Shown here one piece after another: positions 1 to 8,918 of a DNA stretch of 12,438 nt. Positions within the stretch are counted from its first letter, which is position 1. The number at the start of each line of letters is the position of its first letter. Source of the stretch: Ganoderma boninense (Eukaryota > Basidiomycota > Agaricomycetes > Polyporales > Polyporaceae); contig PJEW03000069.1 of the NCBI GenBank assembly GCA_002900995.3, forward strand, positions 1 through 12,438, in the 5' to 3' direction. Under the pieces are notes generated by a model. It was not told the origin of the DNA. It ran no database searches and saw nothing but the letters and a program-made list of their open reading frames with translations. The position numbers and the translations under genes were made by a program.

Positions 1-859
1 CCACCTCTGCCATCATCTTTTCCATAGTGGCGTGGAGGGACCGGGCGACTCCATCATCGCGCGCTCCACCTCCGACCTTTCTTCCAATCCTCACGGCAAA
101 ACTAGCATACGATCGGGATCCTCCCCACGCTCAAACTCGCGCACCCTCCTTAGCAGCGCCTCAGTTCCGATCCGCTCGGGCGGCAGTCCTTTCGCGGGGA
201 GTGGGTACCAGAGAGACTTACGGCACATCTATATCGCTCGGGTGCCGAGCGGATGAGGAGACGATACCGTAGCGAGGCGAATCGGAGGGGAGCGAAGGAG
301 TTGCAGCCATCCAACCACAGTCGAGTGAACGGAATCAAACGTACTGCCCACCGAAGGACGCCATAGTCATCATCACCACCTCAGAACACCTCTGATCGTG
401 TTGTAGGGATGCTCTGGCATTGATAGTGATGGTACTTCAACATGCCGACGTTACTGCAAACTTGTATCCCGACGGGTCCTCTCACTAGACTCCCCGATCA
501 CATTGCGCGAGAGCTTCCGACTCCAACGGAATGTCCCAAATCCGTGACCAGCCTCTCCGAGTCATAACCAGTCGTCAACTTGAGTAAAATACTTATAATT
601 ACCATGGAACTCATGCAATTTACCAGGGCTGCGTGATTCCGATAAAAGAGTGGTGTATATCATTCCGCTGGAGAGCAGGTCAGTCTGCGTCTGTGCGACA
701 CCTACTCACAGAACCCGAACACATTGCGCCTTCTGCGAGCCTAGCCTATATGCGACGCTCACAACTTCGCATGCTCACCCGGGCCCGGGGGCACTCCGCT
801 ATGCGAGCGCTATTTTAGTCCTCCTTGTCATTTTAACACGTCCTTCGGCGATCGTAACG
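1..859. other. No recognisable gene
   Basis: This stretch contains only short open frames on both strands, none of which I recognise. The largest on the plus strand (27-272) and the minus strand (150-338) overlap each other and have no family motif or convincing splice signal. A minus-strand open segment near 80-220, containing the residues PERIGTEALLRRV, has a protein-like composition but ends after about 45 codons. I treat the stretch as intergenic or as decayed sequence. Confidence 0.4.
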
Positions 860-1345
860 GTATCGGCGACGGACATGGATGTTTCGATGGTCCGCGCGAG
901 AAGCGCCTCTTGATGACGTGCTGCAGCCGTGCACACCCTCATGGACATGCCCCACACGAACAGGCGGCGTCATCACGACGGGCCCAAGCGGCAATGGCCT
1001 TCGGAAACTCTGCGCGGTGCGATACCCGCAGTCGATAGATGATGGTCATCTCTGCAGGCGAACAGCTATATTAGCCACCTATCCGCGATGGCGGCGTGAC
1101 GAACACGACACCCACTGCTCAACAGCTTCAGACATCTCGCAGCATTCCAAGCTGCCACTGCGCCGTCGACCTGCGGCACGCGTGGTTCGTCACGACGATA
1201 CCCTCGCACCCAATCTACAGCGCACGGCGGGCGTCCGCGACGTGGATGCCCTTGATGACGAACGGCCCCGTTCGAAATTTCTTCCACTCGCCGATGAGCA
1301 GCGGACCTTCTCCCTAAGTTGTGCGGCTTAGCCATGCCACACGCT
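860..1345 (-). pseudogene. Decayed FMN-dependent alpha-hydroxyacid dehydrogenase fragment (lactate/glycolate oxidase family)
   Basis: The family oxidises L-2-hydroxyacids to 2-oxoacids in an FMN-binding TIM barrel. Reading the minus strand across three frames gives the family landmarks in the right order. A start-side segment GEWKKFRTGPFVIKGI (to about 1265) carries the FMN-contacting lysine of the KGI motif. EGIVVTNHA (1179-1208) contains the catalytic-base histidine of the family's SNHGxRQ motif. RQVDGAVAA follows at 1150-1172, then a trace of the DSGIRxG strand. RLFVWGMS (943-966) matches the G-R-P-x-x-x-G phosphate-binding end. VIKR and ISMSV-like remnants lie at 864-920. The frame breaks at least four times, and there is an in-frame TAG after the residues ADARRAL. 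Only the C-terminal third of the roughly 400-residue family length is seen. The sequence upstream (1346-1430) may be further decayed N-terminal part. Which family subtype it is (lactate 2-monooxygenase-like or cytochrome b2-like) cannot be decided. Confidence 0.62.
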
Positions 1346-2988
1346 CGAGTCGATCCGCGGCCCTTGTCGGTTCGGCAAGGTCTTGCTTTTCTTGGCCATG
1401 AAGCGAGGTCAAGAATCGCCTAATTCGGTTCCGGAGTTCCAGGAAGTAGATCTGTAGAATTGAATCGTCGGAGTCACTAATGGTGTCGTTTCGATCGGAG
1501 GAGGGAAGGAGAGGACAGACGTTAGTCCCACGTCGGATGATATCGGTTGTGCCGCCAACAAGCTGCTCAAGGTGTCCGTGGTCAGCACAGTACGTCGAAG
1601 CCGGTACTTCACGCCGATTGAGGAGGGAGAGCGTCTGCAAAGGCTTCCTCGTTGACTCGAATACCGACAATGAAAATCCACTTACTACTTATCGTCGCGG
1701 CTAAAAGCTGGAAGAACGGGGCTCTTCGCGTCGCCACCCATTAGGGCCTCACAGTCTTTACAGACACGTTGAGTCATTCGTGTACGTCACTACCGCTGTA
1801 CCGATGACGATGTTGCTTTCGTTTTGTCGGGATGCTGCTTCATCGTTACGCGGGCATACTTTCTTCCATGGCTGGACGACGCGTAGACAGGCCAGTACTA
1901 GAGCACCCAAGAATCAGGTCGAACATTGGTTGGCTAGTGTCTGTGCTCACCGGCACTCCGATTCTCCTGCGACACGCGCCGGCACGAGCTCACAAGGGCG
2001 AATACGCTTGTTGCATCCCGATGGGCGCAAACAATGATGGGAACAGGGATTATGCCAAAGATGCGTCGCTATGAATATGACAAAGATGAGGCCACCGTGA
2101 ACAAGCCACAACGCAAGAGAGCTTACTTGTTAGATCGCGAGTGCTGTGTCACGCAAGTGCGTGGGAGATGCGACATCTGTAGAACGCCTCCTATCGCAGA
2201 ATGTCGGTAAAGTACACGCATATACCACCTTTCCAGGACGGAGCCACACATGCCTGTTTGCCCTGTCTGTCCAGCCAATCCCGCGTGGAGTTGGCGTAGA
2301 AGTATCCACGGTCATTGAGCTTTCTTCTTCGTCGACTCCTGGAGCTTCGGGATAACAGAGAAACTCGGCACTGCATCGGTTTATGTGAGGTCGTGTAGTG
2401 TCGGTACGATGGACACGCACGAATGCCCGACTCGCGCCACGCTTGAATACCTCACGCTGTAAGCGAGTAGTGCGGCGAAGGATCCTTTGGGCTGTTGAAC
2501 CGATCCATGGCGGATTACAATTTGGTCAAGCGTGTCGATGTAGTGTTGGCGATGTCGATCGACTCCGTTGGGGCTTGAGGGTGGAGGCTAGCTCTTATAA
2601 AGTGGGGGCGTGAAGTGACATCACGGGTATCTCGATAGTGCAGTCTCCGAGTCGCTTTTTGGCACTGTCCTGAGTGGTTCGGCTTGTGGCATTAACGTCG
2701 AGTTGGTTACCCAATATGCACCGAGTGGTGTGAACGCTGGTGTCGAGAAGGACGGAGAGATTGGAAAACAGAGGAGGAAGGTGTTCTGGACGGATCCCCG
2801 ACAAACCTGGCGCGCACCCAATCGGGCACCCGTCCGTCGCGTGACGTCATTGGGTTCTTCCGAGCCACAACACTAACAACGCGCGTGGAACCAGTCCATA
2901 TCCGACAGTTGACCGCTGTCCTGACGCGAGACGAGACACATCCACATATACCAATATCTTCTCTCTGCGCACTGTCTACATCCAGTCC
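1346..2988. other. Gene-poor stretch, no recognised product
   Basis: No family is recognised on either strand. The longest open frames are 1314-1670 minus (118 codons), 2130-2420 minus (96) and 1780-2037 plus (85). They lack motifs and are mutually overlapping. A 58-residue plus-strand frame at 2034-2210 ends in a cysteine-rich segment (RECCVTQVRGRCDIC), which may be a fragment of a zinc-binding protein, but nothing around it supports this. The part nearest 2989 would be the 3' flank of the M28 gene. Confidence 0.4.
2842..2849. promoter_or_regulatory. Perfect CRE/ATF palindrome
   Basis: The palindrome TGACGTCA is the consensus site of ATF/CREB-type bZIP factors. A related half-matching TGACATCA lies about 230 bp to the left, near 2617-2624, and a TATAAA lies nearby at about 2596-2601. 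No gene starts convincingly next to it, so a role is inference only and an eight-base match may be chance. Confidence 0.2.
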
Positions 2989-5900
2989 TTAAACCTTGAG
3001 ATTCCTTCCGTGAGCTTTGTCTAGGAGCGCTCCAACACGGCTCGCCTCCAGCTCGCCAACCGCGCTTTCCCATCGAGTGGTTAACCGCTCTGTAACCGAC
3101 GGCAACGTTCGTCGCTCCGTACGCTGCGCACATCGGAAGCCACCGTCAGCACCTTCGCTTTCTGCGTTCCATCCGAACACCTCAGCAGCGGCGACCGCAA
3201 ATGCCGCGGGCCGACGTTAAGCATAAATCGCACTGTATGAGGCAGTTGGGACTGCAGAGCGCGCAGAGACACTTACCAAGCCACTTGCAGCTCCGACGCC
3301 AGGTGCCTGTACCACTCCGTCCTTGATGCCTCTCCGAGATGAACCCGCGCTCGAACGCGGCCAGCTTTGTGTTCACCGACCGCACCCGCTTTGCCGCCCT
3401 GATGAAGTCCCCAATGGCCCCGCGGGGCTCCGTGCCCAAGGATTTCTCCAACTAGTTTCTTTCAGCCAGTCTGGGAGCGGATCGGGAAGCCTGAGCGAGA
3501 GTTGTCCTCGAAGACGTGGTGGCGGAGAGCGCAGTGTCCGTGCCGTGGCGTTGCTTGTGAATGTGGGTGTTCCTTCTGTCGTGGCTGACGGTGGTGGGAG
3601 CGTGAGCATGAGCGTGGCATGGTGTGTCTTGCGGGATCTTGTCGAGGATTTCGCGAACTTCTTCTCCGCGTCCTCCTTCTCCGCATCCAGTGCCAAACTC
3701 GCAGCTCCCAGGCCGAACAATGCTCTTACGGACAGTCAGAGAATCGCGCATTTGCGTTGAGAGAGGCGCTGATTGCCTCCACTTTGTCGAGTAGTTGCTA
3801 ATTCAGATGTGTAGTGAGTCGTGTTGAGTGGCCAAGATGAACGAGTCAATCAAGCGGAGCGCAACGAGACCCAGGTGCTTGGCTACAGCGGTGGGCGGAA
3901 AAACCGGGGTCACCGTACGTCTCCTGCCAGGTTGTGAATCATAGATGGAGTGGTAGTGGTATGGGCATCGGTCGGGTATCGCGAGCCCTGGTCCATGCTC
4001 GCAATCTGTTTACAAAATCAGACCCCGCTCGCACGCGGTGGACTCCTTGCAAATGTCACTATCACCAAGGCGTTGGAGGAAGGGCGTGAAATCACTCCGG
4101 ATCCAAGGGCGATCCCAGGTCGGACTGGCGATACGGTTCTGCTCCAGAACCTCTCGACGGCCTCCGGGTGCGCCAATGCCCCATAGGGCCACATCCAGTC
4201 GTGCGTACCACAAGGTCCGGCTAGGATCAGTCGGATGCGGAACGTCAAGTGCAGCAGCCCGAATCAAAATGCGCCACGACGGGGACCACCAGCGTTCATC
4301 GGGAGCCGACGGAGGATACAATCTGGTTAAGATATAATCGGGTTAGCGGGGCATACATACTTCTAATGAAGATTTGTTCGTGAACCCTGACCGAGGTTAA
4401 TATAGGCGACGACGTTCTCGGTGATCCACTCAGGGAAGTCCTCAGCCCATTCTGTGCTGCCAACCAGGCCATACTACGAACATTGTCCAAATGAGACCTT
4501 TGGTAACCAAGGGGTATGAATAGGACCCACCTCTTCAGCATCCCAGCTAGCGAACACGACGTTCCGCAAGGGCTTCCAACCGTTCTTTAGCAAGGCACCG
4601 AAACCACGAACGACCTCGTGTATTGACACGTCCAGAGTGGGGTCACGGCACCATTACCCAAGCTAACTCAACAAGTTAGATTGCCAGATACGTCAAATGA
4701 AGTCAATTCCACTCACCATCGCGATGACAGCCAATAATGACTGTCTCGTTCTTGATGTGACCAGGAAGAGTCGCCATTGTATTCCAGATAGGAATGACTT
4801 TGGTGTCAACTATGCGCAGGCAAGTTAGTAGTGCGTTCATGAATGAATGTCATGAGCTTGCCCTCACCGTGATTAACGAGCTTGATCGTCTTCTCGCTAA
4901 CCTTGCCATCCAGCCGGAACGCCGACTCGGTGTCGCTGCCGGAAATCTCCTTCAGCAAGCGTTGAGCATTGGCCCAAGAGATCGGTAGACTAGGAGTCTT
5001 GGGGATGTTTTCACCCTCAGTACGCGTCGCGTTTTCGTAGGCGGGAAGTCCTGGAGTTGTAGGGTCGCCAGGATACAGTGAAATGTACTGCACACTTCCC
5101 CGCTGTACGGACGTGGGATTGCGCGCCGGACCCTCAGGATACGGTTTGTATCCGTTCTCGACGGTCACGGCACCGTCATCGCGAGGGTCGGAGTAGATGA
5201 GTACACCGACAGCACCGAGTTCCTCTGCGCCTTTGATCTAGCGTTACATGATCAGTGCTCAAAGACACCTAACCTTCAGAGAAGACATGAGATGAACCTT
5301 CAGACCGCGGAAAACTCCACCATAGCGCGCGAGAACGATCTTGCCGGTGAAGTCCACACCCTTGGCGACCAGTTCGTCGTAGTCCTCCTTGGTCCCGTAG
5401 TTCACATACACGAGCTGGCCTTCCACATCGCCATCCGCGCTCAATCCATGGAACGTGGGGACCGAATCACGGTACTTAGCAGCCTCGGGATCCCGTGGGT
5501 CGCCGTCCTCCACCAGATCAGCCTCCCACTCAGGCTTGCCATCCTCCCCAAGAATGGAAAGAGCGCGATCGAGAGGAGTATTCATGACGGGAAAGTACTT
5601 GTCGATCCATGCCTTAGGGTGATGGTAATTTCCAACGTTGAGGGTCGCGGCACGCGATTCGGGGGTACCTGCGTCGTAGAGAGGGAGCTCGTCGGACGCG
5701 CGGATGCCGAACTCATCTTGGAAGAGCTTCAGGATGACCTTGGCGTCGTCGAAGTCCGCGTCAGACCCAGCAATGTGCGGGTGCGTCGCGTATTCGCGAG
5801 AGATAGCGAGTGCAGACGCGGGATCCGGGATTGAGCTATGTTCGCGGGAAGTGGGTTGACGCGATGTGAGCCGCAGGAAAGTCAACGAAGACAGGAGACA

Positions 5901-6193
5901 TACAGGTAGAGTTCTTCCACTTTCTCGGGGCTCCCGAGCGCGCCTCGGTGCTTGCCAATTGCCCCATGAACCCAAGAAAGACCATGGTGAGGTTCAGCAC
6001 GGTGCCCGGGACCCATGGCAAAGATCACGGCGCGAGTAGTGATGGCGTATGCGCCATACATGATTCCAAGGACAACCATGGTCTTTAAGCCTTTCCAACC
6101 GTGGGGGCTACTTCTGAAACGAGTGTACTCGTCATGGTGGGGGCCGTCGCCGTCGAGGAGAGAGACCTTCTCGGGGTCGTGGATCTTCCCCAT
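2989..6193 (-). CDS. M28 family glutamate carboxypeptidase II / transferrin-receptor-like metallopeptidase, type II membrane protein
   Basis: This is a predicted di-zinc exopeptidase that would remove C-terminal residues from peptides in the lumen or outside the cell. The ATG at 6191-6193 has G at -3 and +4. Residues of about 36-60 form one signal-anchor segment (LKTMVVLGIMYGAYAI). The PA domain follows (FRGLK, GAEELGAVGVLIYSDPRDDG), then the M28 domain. Candidate zinc ligands are His of HRDAW (about 4720), Asp of VDP (about 4648), the Glu pair of WDAEE (4531-4537), Asp of NLD (split by an intron at 4392/4322) and His of YHYHS (3948-3962). A dimerisation domain (DAEKEDAEKKFAK) and AFERGFISE follow. 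Introns by homology: 5836-5903, 5238-5297, 4810-4867 (with TACTAAC), 4663-4716, 4474-4530, 4323-4391, 4006-4065 and 3233-3276. The sum is about 2.73 kb of coding sequence, roughly 910 residues, normal for the fungal family. Exons from 6193 to about 4717 read cleanly; from about 4657 downwards one-base indels break the frame repeatedly. The stop at 2989 is less certain than the start. Confidence 0.88.
3500..3660 (-). other. His-rich low-complexity insert in the M28 dimerisation region
   Basis: After the conserved segment FAKILDKIP, read with one frame correction, the protein runs through a histidine-rich stretch (HAHAHAP, HDRR, HIHKQRHG). Conserved sequence resumes at DPLPDWLKE and the IGDFIRAAKRVR segment. 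Fungal members of the family commonly have a variable basic or histidine-rich loop here, so this is probably a real surface loop. Its exact reading frame is uncertain. Confidence 0.4.
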
Positions 6194-6348
6194 GGCCGAT
6201 GAGGGAAGGAGAGAATGGAGTGTGGGGAAGGAGGGTTGGGAAAGGAACGCTCTGGTCAAGGCCATACGAAGTCGGAGATAGCGAATATGATTCATGCATC
6301 CGGCCGATACGTGGGGCGTGAGTACACCCACACAGTACGGCAGGCGGG

Positions 6349-6359
6349 GCGTACATGGA
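6349..6359 (+). repeat. Left copy of 11-bp flanking direct repeat (candidate target-site duplication)
   Basis: GCGTACATGGA occurs here and again at 7750-7760, just outside the two inverted ends of the element between them. The left copy is 7 nt and the right copy 8 nt from the conserved TGAACTATGG terminus. An 11-bp duplication is in the range made by Mutator-like elements (9-11 bp), in which case the true termini would include those few intervening bases. Confidence 0.5.
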
Positions 6360-6366
6360 GAACGAG

Positions 6367-6620
6367 TGAACTATGGATCATCCTCCGCCGGATTCCGTCG
6401 GAATCCGGCGGAATCTGGCGGAACGAGCGCTGGAACGCAGCAGGCAAGCGCAGACGGGTAGTATAACTAGTATAGAGGCATGGAACGACTGCACGCCTAC
6501 AACGGGCAATATCCTTCTCAGCCCATGGTAAGCCTCCCAGAATTCCGCATAGACTTCACACCCGTCATGTTCACCCGCGCGCTCTAGATGGAAGTCCAGC
6601 GCATTTCGCGGTCAGGACCC
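6367..6620 (+). repeat. Left terminal/subterminal inverted repeat
   Basis: The outer part has TGAACTATGG, then a G+C-rich array built on CCGCCGGATTCCG and its complement (6384-6420), itself palindromic. The inner part (6545-6609) pairs with the complement of 7524-7577. Homology between the two is interrupted by unalignable sequence, consistent with an old element. Confidence 0.55.
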
Positions 6621-6869
6621 ACCAAGCAAAGGTTACGTATGAGTACGATGCTGTTGCGTACATCCGGTCAAGCCAGGCCTAGCGTTCAACCCCAAATATA
6701 ATACACGTTGGCGCGTTGTCTATTCACAAAACACTTACATGGTGCAGGCTGACGGAGAAGTCCACTGGCTGCGTCCGGATGCGTTGATGTTGTGAAGCAG
6801 CGGCCTGTCTAGCTATAGATTGACAATAAGCATACTAACTGAGCATCCACCAAGGTGCCTCTCTCTACC

Positions 6870-7560
6870 ACGACCGCGTACACGCAGCGCACCGTGCATT
6901 TACGAAGCACTAGCACCCGTCGAGGCTGCGGTGAAGTCCGCTAGCCTTGGCGTCTGGAGGTGTTGCCGCGATACACGCAGGTGCACCGTCCATGTACGGA
7001 AAGTTTGCACAGTGCCGGCTGACGCGAACTCTGTTGGCCTTGCGTCTGAGCCTCGAGTCGGGAGTTGTGATACTCTGAGCGTGTATCAACGCCAGCTCGC
7101 CGTTGACCACACTGACTACGAAAAGGGGATCCAGCAGAGATCTCCGCTGGCCTGACTCTTGTCCCTGATATACACAGATGACAGGCATGCAGCTCAGAGC
7201 TAGCACTAAGAGACCATACAATGTGCATACGCACGGTTTTGCCCACACCATCCTAACCGGGATATGCGGAGATGCACCGTATTTTGACACAACACCTGCA
7301 ACTGGGAAACCCTGTAGCCTTCTGTCTGAAAATGCGCTAGCCTTGCACCTGGAGGCATGAAGTCCGAAAGATGAGTTGTTCAAGTTGGTGAGCACGACGC
7401 TGCTCACATTGTACTAGTAAGTTACCATACCGTATGCACACGCAAGGCTTCCCCTTCCACCGTCTGACCACAATATACGTAACCGCAGCGTATATTGAGG
7501 CAACACTTGCTTCACGTCGCAGCTGCAAAATACGCTGGCCTTCAATCTAGAAGCTTGAAG
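6870..7560 (+). repeat. Degenerate tandem repeat array inside the element
   Basis: The core CGCTAGCCTTG..CTGGAGGC.TGAAG recurs in diverged form at 6939-6960, 7031-7057, 7331-7360 and 7531-7560. An inverted copy lies in the left arm near 6585-6609. The 7331 and 7531 copies also share upstream blocks (GCA.CGTAT.TTGA..CAACAC.TGC and, further out, ATGC.CACGC-like sequence), giving a period of about 200 bp. The first two copies are about 92 bp apart. Spacing and identity are uneven, as expected of an old subterminal repeat array. Confidence 0.5.
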
Positions 7561-7741
7561 AGTGTGAAGATTAGCGGTGTGTAGTCATTTCGGTTGAGGA
7601 AGGAACATGGATACAGATCACCAGACGAAACCGCACGCTGGCGTACAAACTGGTCACCCGTGCTCGAAATTGGACAGGCGCCTGGTCCGACGGATTCCGG
7701 CGGAATCCGGCGGAATCCGGCGGACGGTGCACCATAGTTCA
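7500..7741 (-). repeat. Right terminal/subterminal inverted repeat
   Basis: Inverted partner of the left end. It contains a 10-bp tandem array, three units of TCCGGCGGAA or near copies (7696-7724), directly inside the terminal CCATAGTTCA. The inner homology block at 7524-7577 matches the complement of 6545-6609. Confidence 0.55.
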
Positions 7742-7749
7742 GATTATCA

Positions 7750-7760
7750 GCGTACATGGA
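7750..7760 (+). repeat. Right copy of 11-bp flanking direct repeat
   Basis: Second copy of GCGTACATGGA, identical to the one at 6349-6359, in the same orientation and outside the right inverted end. Confidence 0.5.
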
Positions 7761-7773
7761 TGAAATCAGGATT

Positions 7774-7817
7774 TGATGCAGCGCCCCACGGCGTCTGATG
7801 CAGCGCCTCACGGCGTC
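7774..7817 (+). repeat. 22-bp tandem duplication, two copies
   Basis: The unit TGATGCAGCGCCYCACGGCG plus TC occurs at 7774-7795 and 7796-7817 with a single C/T difference. The high identity contrasts with the decayed repeats of the neighbouring element, so this duplication is recent. No function is apparent. Confidence 0.85.
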
Positions 7818-7941
7818 TATCTCCGAGCCTCCGAGGTTTTCGGACCTGGCCTTCTCAATCCACCTGTGTCTACCAACCGGTCCCCCGGCCTCCTACTATG
7901 AGTTGTGTCAACGACGTCATATATCAGTATCCATGAGCCAT

Positions 7942-7984
7942 TCGTCGAATGGTTTCTCGTCGGACGGTTTCTCGTCGGAGGTTC
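7942..7984 (+). repeat. 15-bp tandem repeat, about 2.9 copies
   Basis: The unit TCGTCGRAYGGTTTC occurs at 7942-7956 and 7957-7971, with a partial third copy to about 7984. It falls in the 3' flank of the T5orf172 gene. A G9 run follows at 8031-8039 and a short GTAT repeat near 8080-8092, so this intergenic strip is rich in simple sequence. Confidence 0.8.
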
Positions 7985-8107
7985 CATGGGACGTCTGTCG
8001 GACAGTTGACAGCTGATTGCTCGGCAGATTGGGGGGGGGATCGAGTCTATAGCGTATTAACCCCGGTACAAAGGTCGAATGTATGTATGTATATCGATTG
8101 CAAGACT

Positions 8108-8918
8108 TTAGACGAGGCTTTCTGTAAGCGGAACCCACCTGTCGATTACAGGGCGAATTATAACGGACCACTCGCGGCCGCGTAGTCGGCCAGTCAAACG
8201 TCGGAACCAAAAGATCTCGTTGTGCGTAGAGTTACCTATCCAAGTGTAAGAACGAAAACTAGTTGTTCTCACTTTCACTTACAGTCTTTGCACTTCTTGC
8301 GCGGTGCATTTCGCTCAGAGGGAATGGACTGCGCCGAGAGGTCCGCGAGCTCAATGTGAACCAGGCGTTCGAGCCTGTCGCAGTTTCGGACAAGGCGTGT
8401 ACGGCCCAGGAGGATGGGCTTCGAAGATGGGCACCGTCGTCGGTGTTCCTTGAACCGGCGGCACACGTTGTTAGACCGACCGACCTTGATACGAACACGG
8501 TCGGGGTAGTTGTGGGTCTAACAGCGCACAGGTCGTCGCCTCTGGAAACACCTAGTGGCCGCGACACGTACCTTTCAGCAACAGTGCGTAAATATACCCC
8601 TTACCATCGCGCGTCGCTCTCGGCTTGCGCATCAAATGCCGAAGACTGACTTGAGTTTGAGGTTCGAGCGATGTCGGAATGAATGCTGGGAAGGGTCAGG
8701 AAGGACGGCACAACCGCAAGCCTCGGTCCCTTACCTCCAAAGGGCGTCGTTCCCATGGCCTTCTCAGCCAGAATCGCCTTCTCGTGGGCGCGACAGTAGA
8801 CAGGATACCCTCCGTTTCGAGGGAACCGTAGCAGGTTGGCTAGCGGTACGAGTGTCTTGCAGCGCGCACCAGAGGGATCCTTCTGGCTGCAGCGGGTGCG
8901 TACGCGAGAGCGCCCCAT
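8108..8918 (-). CDS. Fungal T5orf172-domain (GIY-YIG superfamily) zinc-binding protein
   Basis: The function of these fungal proteins is unknown; the domain belongs to the GIY-YIG nuclease superfamily and the family is expanded in Agaricomycetes. The start is placed at MGRSR (8916-8918), which matches where homologues begin; an in-frame ATG lies at 8933. Exon 1 has Cys pairs and YCRAHEKAILAE, a likely zinc-binding module. Exon 2 gives GYIYALLLK, the GIY-like strand. Exon 3 gives RIKVGRSNNV, the YIG-like strand, then CRRFKEHRR and CDRLERLVHIELADLSAQ with the family's Arg and Glu. KKCKDC continues across an intron to NSTHNEIFWFRR, a C-x2-C-x3-H site. The end is EWSVIIRPVIDRW and a stop at 8108-8110. 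Introns: 8646-8734, 8518-8571 and 8236-8282. About 206 residues. One missing C near 8514-8516 and one G near 8734 are needed to keep the frame. Introns rule out a phage-type copy. Confidence 0.82.

Larger units (their letters stand above)
6367..7741. mobile_element. Non-autonomous DNA transposon-like element with long diverged inverted ends
   Basis: The two ends are inverted copies. The left begins TGAACTATGG at 6367 and runs into TCCGCCGGATTCCG. The right end, read on the other strand from 7741, begins with the same TGAACTATGG and then TCCGCCGGATTCCG, with a 7-base mismatched block between. Inward homology continues: the left end at 6545-6609 and the reverse complement of 7524-7577 share CCGC..CTTCACAC, CTAGAT.GAAG and CCAGCG.ATTT. 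No transposase is visible; the longest internal frame (6910-7407 minus, 165 codons) consists of the repeats themselves. The internal body is made of degenerate tandem repeats. Flanking 11-bp direct repeats suggest a Mutator-like origin, but the superfamily is inference. The element lies about 170 bp upstream of the M28 start codon. Confidence 0.6.

Noticed and set aside
879..1331. 150-codon plus-strand open frame
   Set aside because: No recognisable motif; it is antisense to the FMN-dependent dehydrogenase relic, whose motifs are specific.
2034..2210. 58-residue plus-strand frame with a Cys-rich end (CC..CDIC)
   Set aside because: Loosely recalls zinc-binding tails of fungal RecQ-like helicases, but the match is too short and no neighbouring helicase motif is seen.
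5238..5273. 36-bp intron alternative with donor GTTAGG in the M28 gene
   Set aside because: Shorter than the other introns and would insert eight residues not expected in the PA domain; the 60-bp intron gives the family sequence exactly.
5292..5834. 180-codon plus-strand open frame
   Set aside because: It is the antisense of the clearly homologous M28 exon at 5298-5835; codon composition follows the minus-strand gene.
6480..6527. Possible first exon (MERLHAYNGQYPSQPM followed by GTAAGC)
   Set aside because: It lies in the left arm of the repeat element and no acceptor or following exon with a recognisable product can be tied to it.
6910..7407. 165-codon minus-strand open frame within the inverted-repeat element
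   Set aside because: Its segments repeat because the DNA repeats are tandem; no domain is recognised and the frame spans diverged repeat units.
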